Notes: generated from the sequence alone by a model not told the origin. 64,000 nt of DNA from Bacteroides reticulotermitis JCM 10512 (GCF_000517545.1 NZ_BAIV01000002.1:204854-268853); one strand, 5' to 3'; positions 9,213-20,128 are shown, counted from the first letter of the stretch. Made by a program: numbers and translations.

Positions 9213-9244
9213 GCAAATGTACGATCTTTCTGGATATTAGGAAA
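9213..9244 (-). promoter_or_regulatory. Promoter, TTTC-N19-TACATTTGC
   Basis: The minus strand reads TTTC (9241-9244), exactly 19 bp, then TACATTTGC (9213-9221). This matches the Bacteroidota primary sigma pattern TTTG-N19-TAnnTTTG with one mismatch. It drives the candidate small RNA. Confidence 0.6.
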
Positions 9245-9519
9245 TTTTCAGTCCAAATCGAACGATAAAATAACACGGTTTAATAGTATCGATTCGAGAT
9301 TAACAATTCGAGACTTTCCTGTTAACATTTAACAGTTCCATTCACATTTCAAGATGTATGCATACAATAATCCTACCCAGTTTATGAATTTGTCTTTGCA
9401 TATCATTGATAACAAAAAGCTTTCTGAAGCCAATAGAGTGTCTGATCTAATATAAGAAATAGCAAGTTCAACACCATAACTCCTTTTATTTGCCAACTTG
9501 GTGAAATTGAATGCATTGA

Positions 9520-9566
9520 AAAGGTTTTAATTGGCTGAACCGTTTTTAAAATAAGTTAAAACCTTT
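9520..9566. repeat. Inverted repeat in the GH31-operon upstream region
   Basis: Arms aaaggttttaa (9520-9530) and ttaaaaccttt (9556-9566) are perfect over 11 bp with a 25-bp spacer. It lies about 370 bp upstream of the GH31 start and just before a plausible promoter, so it may be a regulator-binding site. The gap from 9245 to 9931 otherwise holds no convincing gene. Confidence 0.4.
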
Positions 9567-9604
9567 AAACATGTAACATGCAAAAAAGGATCTGTAACCT
9601 GAAT

Positions 9605-9637
9605 ATTGTAAAACAAAACATATATAGCCTATTTTTG
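9605..9637 (+). promoter_or_regulatory. Possible promoter of the GH31-GH43-GH31-GH97 operon
   Basis: ATTG (9605-9608), 21 bp, then TATTTTTG (9630-9637) approximates the Bacteroidota pattern. It would give a leader of roughly 290 nt before the GH31 start at 9932. That leader contains an inverted repeat (gtacagaaa 9651-9659, tttctgtac 9675-9683). Confidence 0.35.
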
Positions 9638-9720
9638 TGTAGCCATTTGAGTACAGAAAGACAGAACGCTCTATTTTCTGTACGGCACAATCTTAATTCA
9701 CTAATATAACGAGAGGCATC

Positions 9721-9882
9721 ATGAGAAAAGTCCGAACGATCCTGCTACCCGTATTCATTACCAGAAAACACCTTGATCATGATCGTCAAAGGCGACAACA
9801 ATAGGGCTGTAGGTGACCTACATTGATCTTTCCTCCTCGCCTCCGGCTTACTATTTCCAGCTAATACTGTTTTGAAGTAAAA
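9721..9882 (+). pseudogene. Possible remnant of a secreted-protein gene
   Basis: An ATG at 9721 starts MRKVRTILLPVFI, a signal-peptide-like run, and stops after 20 codons. A second frame continues as ENTLIMIVKGDNNRAVGDLH. The family cannot be recognised. It may be a leftover of a gene deleted upstream of the GH31 operon, or chance. Confidence 0.2.
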
Positions 9883-9931
9883 GCTTATGATTCATAATGA
9901 AGCATTAAACCCGAATTCTAATACATAGCTT

Positions 9932-12324
9932 ATGAAAAAGATCTTTTTATCCTTCTCCTTTCTACTTCTGGCCATACAACTTTATGCCCAGAGCTTTGAC
10001 AAAACTACATCCGGAATAACAACCAATATTAATGGTGTAGCTATTGAAATACAGTTCTACAATGCCTCAACAGTTCGAATATTGAAAGCCCCTCAGGGGT
10101 ATAGTTACACTAAAAAAAGTTTGTCTGTAATAGCCGAACCTCAACCTGTTGATTTCGCTATTAAACAGAACGGTGACCACATCAGATTGAAAAGCCATGC
10201 TATCCAGGTCGATGTGAACACGACATCCGGTGCGGTGTCTTTCTTTACAACCGGAGGCCAAGCGCTATTTACCGAAAAAGACTCAGGCCCTCAATTTACA
10301 GCCGTTAATGATGCAGGAGTAAATACGTTTAAGGTATATCAGCCTTTTGTATTAGATGCGGATGAAGCAATTTACGGATTAGGACAATTGCAGAATGGAA
10401 AGATGGTACAACGCAATATGCGGAAGTATCTTATTCAAGGGAATACCGAAGACGTGATAACCTTCTTTCAATCGGTAAAAGGATATGGCGTTTTTTGGGA
10501 TAATTATTCGCCTACCCTTTTCTTGGATAATGAAAAAGAAACATCTTTTGACTCGGAAGTAGGCGACTGTATCGATTATTATTTCATGTATGGCAAGAAT
10601 GCCGATGGCGTTATAGCTCAGATGCGGAGCCTAACAGGAGAAGTCCCCATGTTCCCCTTGTGGACATATGGTATTGGCAAAGCAAAGAGCGCTATAAAAC
10701 TCAAAATGAGATCGTAGGGGTCGTACAAAAGTATCGCGAGCTTGGTGTTCCTCTTGACGGAATTATTCAGGATTGGCAATATTGGGGCAACAATTATCTG
10801 TGGAATGCAATGGAATTCCTTAATGGTGAGTTCTATAACCCCCAAAAGATGCTGAATGACATTCACGGGATGAATGCACATATGGTCATATCGATATGGT
10901 CGTCTTTTGGCCCTCACACCAAACCTTATAAAGCACTCAACGAGAAAGGAATGCTTTTCAATTTCAAGACATGGCCACAAGCAGGCACCGACACCTGGCC
11001 ACCTAACCCCGACTATCCTTCGGGAGTCCGCGTCTATGACCCTTATCATCCTGAAGCACGTGATATTTATTGGAAGCACTTGAACCAAGGCCTTTTTTCA
11101 CTCGGAGTGGACGGTTGGTGGATGGATTCCACGGAACCGGATCATTTAGATCAGCAGGCGGAAGATATGGATACTCAAACGTATCTGGGCTCATTCCGGA
11201 AGGTACGAAACGCTTATCCGCTAATGACTGTTGGAGGTGTATATGATCACCAACGGGCAACATCCTCTGACAAACGCGTGTTCATCCTCACCCGTTCGGC
11301 CTTTGCCGGACAACAACGTTATGGTTCCAATACTTGGACAGGGGACGTGGTTTCTACATGGGAAGTACTTGGGAAACAGATTCCTGCCGGTCTTAACTTC
11401 TCTCTTTGTGGTATTCCGCATTGGAACAGTGATATAGGTGGATTCTTTCTATGGGAATATCCCCGGAAACTAAACGACCCCGATTATCGGGAACTCTATA
11501 CCAGATGGTTGCAATTTGGCACATTCACTCCGATGATGCGTTCACATGGTGCCGATGCTCCGCGCGAAATATATCAGTTCGGAGCAAAAGGACAACCTGT
11601 TTATGATGCTATTGAAAAGTTCATTCACTTGCGCTACAGCTTGTTGCCTTATATCTATTCTACATCATGGGAGGTATCGGCTCATCAATCAAGTATGATC
11701 CGTGCCTTATTCATGGATTTCGCATCCGACAAAAAGGTATGGGATATCAACGATCAGTATATGTTTGGGAAATCACTGTTAGTATGCCCCGTTATTGAGC
11801 CTATGTATACCCAAATCCAGGTTAATGGGAAAGATTCCATCCGTGTTGAAGATTTCTCATCAATAAAATCCAGCAAAGTATATCTACCGGAAGGATGTGA
11901 TTGGTACGATTTCTGGACCCATGAAAAGCAAACAGGCGGGCAAACGATAAACAAGGAAACACCAATCGATATCATTCCTTTATACGTCAGGGCCGGTAGT
12001 ATTTTACCTATCGGGCCTAAAGTACAATACGCGACAGAGAAAAAGTGGGATGATATGGAGCTGCGCATATACAAAGGTGCAAACGGTTCATTTACATTCT
12101 ATGAAGATGAATTTGATAATTATAATTATGAACAGGGGAAATATACGGAAATACCTATTACGTGGAAAGATTCTTCCAACACACTCACCATCGGGAATCG
12201 AAAAGGCCAGTATAAAGGTATGTTACAACAACGTAAATTCAGACTTGTTTTAATCGAACCCGGCAGCGTAAATCCAATGAAAGAGGTTATCTATACCGGC
12301 AAATCCATTACAGTTAAACTCTAG
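9932..12324 (+). CDS. Secreted GH31 alpha-glycosidase, probably alpha-xylosidase/alpha-glucosidase type (one frameshift)
   Basis: Signal peptide MKKIFLSFSFLLLAIQLYAQ is followed by an N-terminal beta-sandwich and the GH31 barrel. The nucleophile Asp lies in DGWWMDSTEPD (about residue 398 of the joined protein). The acid/base Asp lies in NTWTGDVVSTWE (about residue 470). The frame breaks near 10672: MFPLWTYG continues as YWQSKERYKTQNEIV in the next frame. Adding one T (ggt-tat-tgg) repairs it to about 798 residues, a full-length family member, so an assembly error is likely. It is the first gene of a four-gene plus-strand operon, 64 bp before GH43. GH31 enzymes release terminal alpha-linked glucose, xylose or galactose; the exact specificity cannot be read from sequence. 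Confidence 0.88.
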
Positions 12325-12388
12325 TGTTACAAGTATTGAAACCACAGCATATAAATAATAAAGAAAAGAATCATTAAAGAAAAGCTAC

Positions 12389-13750
12389 ATGAAGAAACTG
12401 ATTATTCCCGCCCTATTTGCAATCGTTATATCCGGAAACGTATGTCGGGCTCAAAACCCAATTATACAAACGATGTACACGGCCGACCCGGCTCCGATGG
12501 TATACAATGACAAACTCTATCTATACACGTCTCACGATGAGGACAACTCAACGTGGTTTACCATGAACAACTGGAAACTGTACACTACAACCGATATGGT
12601 AAACTGGACAGACCACGGTGTTACATTGAAGTTCTCGGATTTTAGTTGGGCTAAAGGCGATGCCTGGGCAGCTCAATGCATTGAAAGAGATGGTAAGTTT
12701 TATATGTACGTTCCGATGATCAATAAAGAGAACAACAGTCCTGCGGTAGGTGTAGCGGTAGCAGACAGCCCTTATGGACCATTCTATGACCCGTTAGGGA
12801 AGCCGCTTGTACAAACAAAAGCGGGTGATATTGACCCGACAGTTTTTATCGACAACGACGGGCAAGCTTATCTGTATTGGGGAAATCCCAATTGCTACTA
12901 TGTAAAGCTGAACGAAAACATGATCTCTTATAAAGGAGAGATCGTAAGTATTCCAATGACAACGGAGAGTTTCGGAAAACGCGATAACGACCCTAAAAGA
13001 AACACATTATACGAAGAAGCCCCTTGGTTGTATAAACGACAGAATCTGTATTATCTGTTATGGGCTGGCGGTCCTATTCCCGAGCATTTGGGCTATTCGA
13101 CCAGCAAAAGCCCTACCGGGCCGTGGAAGTACCGGGGAGTACTGATGCCCACAGAGGGAAAAAGCTTCACCAATCATCCGGGCATAATCGACTTCAGAGG
13201 TAAAACCTACCTTTTCTATCACAATGGTGATTTACCTGGTGGAAGCGGCTTCACCCGTTCGGTATGTGTTGACGAGGTTAAATTCAATGCGGATGGTTCC
13301 ATTCAACCGCTTAAGATGACCAAGGAGGGTATCGTTAAAGGGGTTGGAGTTGTGAACCCGTATGTTCAAAACGAGGCCGAAACCATCGCTTGGTCGGAAG
13401 GCGTGAAAGCTTCCCAAAATAAAACAGTGGGCGTATTTGTTACGGCTATGCACGATGGGGCATACATCAAAGTCCGCGATGTTGATTTTAGAAACAAAGG
13501 AGCCGAGAAGTTCGCAGCCAGATTAGGTACAACTCATAACAACCCCATAACAATGGAGATCCGACTTGGTAGTGTGGATGGTAAATTAATTGGCACAGTA
13601 GGAGTTCCCCGTACAGGAGGGAGCGACAGATGGGAGGTGAAAACGATCGATATTCAGAAAACAACAGGCATACACGACCTTTATTTCGTATTTAAAGGCA
13701 ATGTAAATACTGAAATTATGTTTTTTGACTATTGGATGTTTGCCGAATAA
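12389..13750 (+). CDS. Secreted GH43 glycosidase with C-terminal CBM6-like domain
   Basis: 453 residues with signal peptide [22 protein letters not shown]. The five-bladed propeller of GH43 shows the three expected acidic residues: the base Asp in [16 protein letters not shown], the pKa-modulating Asp in [10 protein letters not shown] and the acid Glu in [11 protein letters not shown]. From about residue 325, [16 protein letters not shown] to the end [11 protein letters not shown] matches a CBM6-type carbohydrate-binding module. GH43 members cut alpha-L-arabinofuranosides, beta-xylosides or beta-galactosides. The position between two GH31 genes points to side-chain removal from a branched plant glycan. 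Confidence 0.9.
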   Translation: MKKLIIPALFAIVISGNVCRAQNPIIQTMYTADPAPMVYNDKLYLYTSHDEDNSTWFTMNNWKLYTTTDMVNWTDHGVTLKFSDFSWAKGDAWAAQCIERDGKFYMYVPMINKENNSPAVGVAVADSPYGPFYDPLGKPLVQTKAGDIDPTVFIDNDGQAYLYWGNPNCYYVKLNENMISYKGEIVSIPMTTESFGKRDNDPKRNTLYEEAPWLYKRQNLYYLLWAGGPIPEHLGYSTSKSPTGPWKYRGVLMPTEGKSFTNHPGIIDFRGKTYLFYHNGDLPGGSGFTRSVCVDEVKFNADGSIQPLKMTKEGIVKGVGVVNPYVQNEAETIAWSEGVKASQNKTVGVFVTAMHDGAYIKVRDVDFRNKGAEKFAARLGTTHNNPITMEIRLGSVDGKLIGTVGVPRTGGSDRWEVKTIDIQKTTGIHDLYFVFKGNVNTEIMFFDYWMFAE

Positions 13751-13787
13751 TCTTCGAACCCCTCAGCTAATCTTTAAATAAAAAGCT

Positions 13788-16427
13788 ATGAAAATAATCT
13801 CCAAAGGAATAGTTCTATTACTATTATGGAGTATATTGTTACTTCACGCCTCTTGGACATCCGGTAGCTATAAAGATACCGGAAAAGAACTAATTATTGA
13901 CTTACCTGAAGGCAAACTTTCGCTTATACCGTTGAATCAGAATTCGGTGCGCGTTCAGTTCTTCCAACAGGGCTCAACCCGCTTGGAAGAACTTATCTAC
14001 ACAGAAAATGTGCAGAGCCCTAAATACACGATAAAGGAAACCAGCGAGGAAATTACCTTCAGGTTGCAGCGTCTTTCTGTTGTATTCGATAAACACAAAG
14101 AAACGCTTACCTTTAAAGACCCAAACGGTCGCGTACTGTTGCAGGAAAAGGCAGGAGGACGGTTTATGGAGAGTTCTACGATACAAGGAACACCAACTTA
14201 CAAGGTTGAACAACAGTTTCTGTCTCCCAAAGATGAATACCTGTATGGTACAGGGCAATTCCAAGATGGTTATTTGAATATCAGAGGGCTTAGCCGACGA
14301 CTGACGCAGGTAAATACTCAGATTGCTATCCCGTTTGTCCTTTCGAGCAAGGGCTACGGCTTACTTTGGAACAATTATGGGCTCACAGACTTTAACCCCT
14401 CAGATCAGTCTATACAGTTAGCCCCCATACCGAATAAAAGTGAAACACTCACAGTAGATGCCACAAGTACAAGTGGGAATAAACGCGAGGTTAGACAAAT
14501 AAACGCTTTCACAGCCTCTATGGAGATCCCCGAAGAGGGACATTATTCCCTTTTATTGGATGTTGGTCAACGAATGGCACGGAAGCATTACCTTTCCGTT
14601 GATGGACAGAATGTAATAGATGTGAATAATATATGGCTACCGCCAACCACTTCGATTATCATCGAGATGCAAAAAGGAAAGCATGAGATTGAAGTCCAGG
14701 GAGACCAAAAAGATCAGCCAATATTGTACTGGCACAAAGTGACCGACCAAACGGCTTTCCGCTCGCCTGTTGCGCAAGCATTAGATTACACCGTATTCGC
14801 GGGTACAGCTGATGAGGTTATCGGCAGTTACCGGGAACTGACAGGCCCCGCACCCATGATGCCTTTATGGAGCTTAGGATATATTCATTGCCGCGAACGT
14901 TACAACACACAACAGGAATTGCTTGAGAACGCTCGCGAATTCCGTCAGCGGAAGCTACCTATCGATGTCATTGTACAAGACTGGCAATACTGGGGAAAGC
15001 ACGGTTGGAATGCCATGCGGTTTGACGAAGAACGATATCCTGACCCGGTCGGAATGGTTCGTGAGCTTCATGATATGAATATTCGGCTAATGGTTTCGGT
15101 ATGGTCCAAAATCGATCCGAATTCAGAAGTAGGAAAACAAGTCTCGGCAAAAGGGTATTATATTCCCGAAAGTGAATGGGTGGACTTTTTCAATCCGGAA
15201 GCTGCTGCCTTTTATTGGTCGAATTTCAGTAAGAAGCTCTTGAAGGCGTATCACATAGACGCTTGGTGGCAAGATGCCACAGAGCCAGAGAACGACGACC
15301 TGCAAAATCGCCGGATCAATAGCGGCCGTATGCCCGGTGAACTTCTCCGCAACGTTTATCCCATGTATGTAAACAAAACGGTGTATGAGGGCCTGCGCAA
15401 AGATGATCCTGACAGGCGTGCACTCATACTTACCCGCAGCGGATTCTCAGGTATGCAGCGCTATGCTGCTGCCACATGGTCGGGTGATGTTGGGCACGAT
15501 TGGGAAACGTTACGCCGTCAGATTGCCGGAGGATTGAGTCAGATGGCTACCGGACTTCCCTGGTGGACGTATGATGCCGGTGGTTTCTTCCGCCCGTCCA
15601 ACCAATACACCAACACGGAGTTTCACGAACAGTTTTTACGTTGGCTTCAGACGGCCACTTTCTTCCCCTTACTGCGCGTTCATGGATATATGAGCCAGAC
15701 GGAACCTTGGAGATATGGTAAAGAAGTAGAACGTATTACGACTCAATACCTTAATTTACGATATCGGATGTTACCGTATATTTACTCGCAATCCGCTGCT
15801 GTATCTTTTGCCGGATCTACACTGATGCGTCCATTAGTTATGGACTTCCCTACCGACCATCAGGCTCTGGAACAACGGCACGAGTTTATGTTCGGCCCGT
15901 CTTTACTTGTAGCCCCTGTTACAGAAGGGCAAGTAAAGCAGTGGAATGTTTACCTACCCAAACATACCGAAGGTTGGATTGATTTCTGGAGTGGTGAGAA
16001 CATGAATGGTGGACAGTCTGTAAAGGTCAACGTTACATTAGGGAAAATACCCTTGTTTGTAAAAGCCGGTTCGATACTTCCTTTAGGACCGGAGAAACAA
16101 TATACTTCCGAGAACACGGATAAGCCGTGGGAAATACGCATTTATCCCGGAGCCGATGCTACGTTTACGGTATACGAAGACGAAGGCGACAATTATAACT
16201 ATGAGAAGGGGAAATCTGCTACCTTCCAACTGAAATGGAAAGATACAGAGAAGATACTGGAAATCAGTGACCGTAAAGGTTCGTTTACCGGCATGAAAAA
16301 GGATCTGATATTGAATATCACGGTGGTTAGTCCCCAGCAAGGAATAGGAGTTAAAGCATCTACCCCAACCCAAACTGTAACCTATTCAGGAAAACTAATG
16401 CAGGTTTGTAGTGCACAGAACGAATGA
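13788..16427 (+). CDS. Secreted GH31 alpha-glycosidase with inserted PA14-like domain
   Basis: 879 residues. The signal segment (IVLLLLWSILLLHASWTSG) precedes the N-terminal beta domain. An insert at roughly 240-320 (EIPEEGHYSLLLDVGQRMAR, then HYLSVDGQNVIDVNN) has the look of a PA14 domain, a feature of bacterial GH31 alpha-xylosidases. The nucleophile Asp is in DAWWQDATEPE (about 496) and the acid/base Asp in TWSGDVGHDWE (about 566). It is paralogous to the first GH31 gene but carries the insert, so the two probably act on different linkages. It begins 37 bp after GH43 and is intact. Confidence 0.9.
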   Translation: MKIISKGIVLLLLWSILLLHASWTSGSYKDTGKELIIDLPEGKLSLIPLNQNSVRVQFFQQGSTRLEELIYTENVQSPKYTIKETSEEITFRLQRLSVVFDKHKETLTFKDPNGRVLLQEKAGGRFMESSTIQGTPTYKVEQQFLSPKDEYLYGTGQFQDGYLNIRGLSRRLTQVNTQIAIPFVLSSKGYGLLWNNYGLTDFNPSDQSIQLAPIPNKSETLTVDATSTSGNKREVRQINAFTASMEIPEEGHYSLLLDVGQRMARKHYLSVDGQNVIDVNNIWLPPTTSIIIEMQKGKHEIEVQGDQKDQPILYWHKVTDQTAFRSPVAQALDYTVFAGTADEVIGSYRELTGPAPMMPLWSLGYIHCRERYNTQQELLENAREFRQRKLPIDVIVQDWQYWGKHGWNAMRFDEERYPDPVGMVRELHDMNIRLMVSVWSKIDPNSEVGKQVSAKGYYIPESEWVDFFNPEAAAFYWSNFSKKLLKAYHIDAWWQDATEPENDDLQNRRINSGRMPGELLRNVYPMYVNKTVYEGLRKDDPDRRALILTRSGFSGMQRYAAATWSGDVGHDWETLRRQIAGGLSQMATGLPWWTYDAGGFFRPSNQYTNTEFHEQFLRWLQTATFFPLLRVHGYMSQTEPWRYGKEVERITTQYLNLRYRMLPYIYSQSAAVSFAGSTLMRPLVMDFPTDHQALEQRHEFMFGPSLLVAPVTEGQVKQWNVYLPKHTEGWIDFWSGENMNGGQSVKVNVTLGKIPLFVKAGSILPLGPEKQYTSENTDKPWEIRIYPGADATFTVYEDEGDNYNYEKGKSATFQLKWKDTEKILEISDRKGSFTGMKKDLILNITVVSPQQGIGVKASTPTQTVTYSGKLMQVCSAQNE

Positions 16428-16481
16428 CTGAGTCAAGACTGACAAAGTCAAAGCATACGATAACACTCTATTTTAAATAAC

Positions 16482-18407
16482 ATGTTACATAAAAAAATGA
16501 AATCTCTCGCAATAGCTGCCATTGCATTAAGCATGGCAACGACTTGCTCTTGTTCACCAACAAAAGACACCGTATCCCCGAACGGAAAAATCAGTGTATC
16601 AGTGTATACAGAACACTCGCCTAATAAAAAACAGGGGCAGGCTTACTTTAGTATAAACTACCTGGAAGGTAAATCGAAGAAACAGATATTCTCAAAAGCC
16701 GGACTCGGACTGTGTACTGAACAACAACGCTTTGCAGATAACCTCCGTTTGGTTTCTGTTTCACCTCCGAAAGCTGTTAGCGAAAACTACAAAATGATAA
16801 CAGGAAAACGGAGCCATTGCACCAACAAGGGTATTGAAAGAGTCTATCAATTTGAAAATGAGAATAAACAAACTCTGAAGATTGCTTTCAGGGCATATAA
16901 TGATGGTGTTGTTTTCCGTTACCTGCTTGAAGACGTAGAAACAAAACCCACATTTGTAACCACCGAACTCACCTCATACCCTATTCCGGATGGGGTAAAC
17001 AGATGGATGCAAACATATACCAACGATTATGAAGGATTCTTCCCATTGGCAACCAACGGAGAATCAAAAGAAAAACATATTTGGGGTTACCCAGCTCTGC
17101 TTGAACCACAAGACTCACTTTTCGTACTCATCACCGAAGCTAATATCCAGCATGGTAATAGTGGTTCCAGACTATACAATGGCGACCAACCCGACCAATA
17201 CCAAGTGCGTATGCCCGACGAAAAAGTAGCTTTTAATCAAACGTTCACTTCTCCCTGGCGGGTGCTCATTATCGGTTCGTTGGCCGACATCGTTGAATCT
17301 ACACTGGTTACGGACGTCTCAGAACCAAGCAAGGTAGAGAATACAGACTGGATTATTCCGGGTGCTTCGGCATGGATTTATTGGGCGCACAACCATGGTT
17401 CAAAAGATTTCCAATTAGTAAAAGCATATATCGATCTGGCTGCGAACATGCACTGGCCGTATAACCTGATCGATTGGGAATGGGATGTCATGGAAAATGG
17501 AGGAACCGTTCAGGACGCCATTCAATATGCCGAGGCAAAAGGAGTAAAGCCGATGTTATGGTACAATTCGGGAACGAGTTGGATTGGCCCAGGTGCTCCC
17601 GGACCATTAGATCGCCTGAACAGTAAAGAGAACCGGGAAAAAGAATATGCGCAGCTCCACAAGATGGGTGTTGCGGGAATAAAAATAGACTTCTTTGCCG
17701 TGGACGGTGCTGAGATGATGAATTATTATATGGATCTGCTGGAAGATGCCGCAAAATATAAGTTGATGATTAACTTTCACGGCGCTACGATTCCCCGCGG
17801 ATGGCAAAGAACTTACCCGCATCTGATGACGGTAGAAGCTGTATACGGTTCCGAATGGTATAACAATCGGCCTATCTTAACCGAACGGGCAGCGGCTCAC
17901 AATGCAACCTTACCTTTTACCCGCAACGTAATTGGTTCGATGGACTACACGCCGGGAACCTTCTCCGATTCTCAACACCCCCACATCACATCCCATGGAC
18001 ACGAATTGGCGCTTCCTGTAGTTTTCGAATCGGCTTTGCAACATATGCCCGATCGTCCGGAGACCTATTATGCCCTCCCCGATGAAGTAAAAGCATTCCT
18101 CTCGGAACTACCCACCGCATGGGATGACACAAAGCTCTTATCCGGCTACCCGGGTATGGATGTGGTTATCGCCCGGCGCAAAGGCGATACCTGGTATATT
18201 GGAGGCCTCAACGGAACGAACGAGAGCAGAACACTGAGTTTCACACCCGTTTTTTTAACCGGCTCTCCTAAAACAATGACTTTAATCCAGGATGGAACCG
18301 AACAAAAAAGCTTTAGCATAAAAAGTAACGTGCAAATAGAGGATTCAGAAGAGCATATAAGTATCGATTGTCTCCCCCGCGGCGGATTTGTAGCTATTAT
18401 CAAGTAG
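16482..18407 (+). CDS. GH97 glycoside hydrolase, probably retaining alpha-galactosidase type
   Basis: 641 residues with a lipoprotein-like N-terminus (MKSLAIAAIALSMATTCSCS); the ATG at 16497 is an alternative start. The GH97 layout is clear: N-terminal sandwich, then a barrel with DWIIPGASAWIYWAHNHGSK, LIDWEWDV, AGIKIDFFAVDG and LMINFHGATIPRGWQRTYPH. In this family an Asp at the IKIDFF position (about residue 403) is the nucleophile of retaining alpha-galactosidases, while inverting SusB-like alpha-glucosidases lack it. The Asp is present here, so I favour alpha-galactosidase activity. It is the last gene of the operon. Confidence 0.87.
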   Translation: MLHKKMKSLAIAAIALSMATTCSCSPTKDTVSPNGKISVSVYTEHSPNKKQGQAYFSINYLEGKSKKQIFSKAGLGLCTEQQRFADNLRLVSVSPPKAVSENYKMITGKRSHCTNKGIERVYQFENENKQTLKIAFRAYNDGVVFRYLLEDVETKPTFVTTELTSYPIPDGVNRWMQTYTNDYEGFFPLATNGESKEKHIWGYPALLEPQDSLFVLITEANIQHGNSGSRLYNGDQPDQYQVRMPDEKVAFNQTFTSPWRVLIIGSLADIVESTLVTDVSEPSKVENTDWIIPGASAWIYWAHNHGSKDFQLVKAYIDLAANMHWPYNLIDWEWDVMENGGTVQDAIQYAEAKGVKPMLWYNSGTSWIGPGAPGPLDRLNSKENREKEYAQLHKMGVAGIKIDFFAVDGAEMMNYYMDLLEDAAKYKLMINFHGATIPRGWQRTYPHLMTVEAVYGSEWYNNRPILTERAAAHNATLPFTRNVIGSMDYTPGTFSDSQHPHITSHGHELALPVVFESALQHMPDRPETYYALPDEVKAFLSELPTAWDDTKLLSGYPGMDVVIARRKGDTWYIGGLNGTNESRTLSFTPVFLTGSPKTMTLIQDGTEQKSFSIKSNVQIEDSEEHISIDCLPRGGFVAIIK

Positions 18408-18430
18408 ACACGTTTATTGAGTGGCTGTTT

Positions 18431-18472
18431 GCATTCTATGCGCTTTGTATACTTGCGAAGTACATAGAATGC
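18431..18472. terminator. Inverted repeat between converging operons
   Basis: Arms gcattctatg (18431-18440) and catagaatgc (18463-18472) are perfect over 10 bp, lying between the GH97 stop (18407) and the GH28 stop (18500). A T tract is weak on both sides, so termination in both directions is likely but not certain. Confidence 0.5.
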
Positions 18473-18499
18473 AACATCGTTCTTCACAACGAGAACTCT

Positions 18500-19915
18500 T
18501 TAATTATTAGGGCCAATGGTTATGCGTTGGCCCTTTCCACTGACACGGATTTCTTTACCATTAATATAGGTAGATTGGAACTTTATATTCTCCGCATTCT
18601 CCAGTTTCAAAGGTGTAATGGTATTATCGATCTTTACATTTGAGAAACAGATGTCTTTTATCGGAGATTCGGAATAGGCTTCTATAAAGATACCGCCCTT
18701 ACCTCCATTCTTAGCTACGAGATTCTCTATATAAACATCCTTTATGGTAGGCATATTCGTACCTTTGTCCTCGTACAGCATGGTGAAGATAATCGCTTCA
18801 TGCCCTACTTTGTCTATTTCGATATTACGCATATATACACTTTCAATTGTGCCACCCCGCATTGAGCTGGTTTTAATTCGGATTCCCCACATCGGTTTGG
18901 AGATCTTACAGTTTTCGATAAAGACGTTCCGGGCACCTCCTGAGATCTCACTTCCCAAGGCAATACCGGCATGGCCGTTTATCGTAGTACAGTTCTGAAT
19001 GACGACATTCTCGCAAGGTATATTAAGTCTTCTACCGTCACGGTTGCGTCCGGACTTAAGCGCAATGCAGTCATCGCCCGTATCAAAGTGACTATCTTTA
19101 ATCAACACGTCCTTACAGGATTCAGGATCACAGCCATCGGTATTCGGCCCATCGCTTAAAACCTTTACGCCTATAATACTTACGTTGCTACACAACACCG
19201 GATGGATTACCCACATGGGAGAACGCAGTATCGTGACGCCTTCAATCAATAGGTTCTGGCATTGATAGGGTTGTATAAATTGGGGACGAAGGTAGTAACC
19301 ATTCCCGAATCTTCTTTCACCCACGGGCACATCTCGCTCCGCCATATCAAACAAAGCGGCTCTTTTATCCTTATCGGTTTGGTTGGGTGTCCCTTCTTTC
19401 CAACCATAGGCTTTTCTACCTTTCCAGGGCCACCAGTTTGCTTTGGCTGCTTGTCCATCGAGTGTACCTTCTCCGGTAATAGCTATATTCCGCTCGCCAT
19501 AGGCATAGATAAGTGTGTGTAGTTCATGGCATCAACGCCTTCCCAACGGGTCTGAACCAATGGCAGATAATCATCCGGATGGGTAGAGAAGAGCAACGTA
19601 GCGTCTTTATGCAGGTGAAGATTGACATTACTTTTGAGATAGATGGGACCGGTGTAGTACTTCCCGGCAGGTATAACGACGCGCCCGCCACCCGCTCGAT
19701 TGCATTCGTCAATAGCTCTCCGAATGGCCATACTACTATTAACGATCCCGTCTCCGATAGCTCCGTAATCGGTAATCAGAAAATCTTGATCGTTAAAGAC
19801 TGGTGGCACGATACGCTTTAAAACCTTTTCCATGGTTGACCAAGGCTCAGACTCCTGAGCTTGGTATTCTGAAAACTAACACGACTAAAAACTGTTTAAG
19901 ATTGATCTTGATCAT
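18500..19915 (-). CDS. Secreted GH28 polygalacturonase-family hydrolase (two frameshifts)
   Basis: Polygalacturonase motifs are all present: NTDG, TGDDCIALKSG, GHAGIALGS and RIKTS. The N-terminal part contains FLITDYGAIGDGIVNS and the region AGGGRVVIPAGKYYTGP. Two breaks interrupt it. Near 19515 MNYT continues as PLIYAYGERNIAITGEGTLD after restoring one C. Near 19873 the true N-terminus MIKINLKQFLVVLVF joins SEYQAQESEPWSTMEKV after restoring one T. That gives a start at 19915 with a signal peptide and about 470 residues. GH28 enzymes cut galacturonic-acid linkages in pectin or rhamnogalacturonan. It is the distal gene of the SusC-SusD-GH115 operon. Confidence 0.85.
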
Positions 19916-19953
19916 ATACTTTTCTATTATTCGATTTGACTTTTTCGTTCTAA

Positions 19954-20128
19954 TCACCAACCATAAGTTTGCGAATAGGGCTTCTCGGGCACAACAACCG
20001 GAAACGATTTAAAGACGGATCTCATCCAAGGAGATTGTTTCATTACTGACAGAGTTGATCGTATCCGATGCAAATAGAATTTGTACGGCACAGATAAAAG
20101 ACAATACTACGATACTAAACCTTTTCAT
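19954..20128 (-). other. Small secreted ORF or gene remnant between GH115 and GH28
   Basis: An ATG at 20128 opens a convincing signal peptide (MKRFSIVVLSFICAVQILFA) and stops after 39 codons at 20009. Another frame immediately takes over with VFKSFPVVVPEKPYSQTYGW and stops at 19954. Together they could encode about 58 residues across one frame change. The second piece looks like an enzyme C-terminus, so this may be a gene whose middle was deleted. I do not recognise a family. Confidence 0.35.

Noticed and set aside
9199..9240. 13-codon leader peptide on plus
   Set aside because: No gene follows closely and the minus-strand promoter/terminator explains the sequence better.
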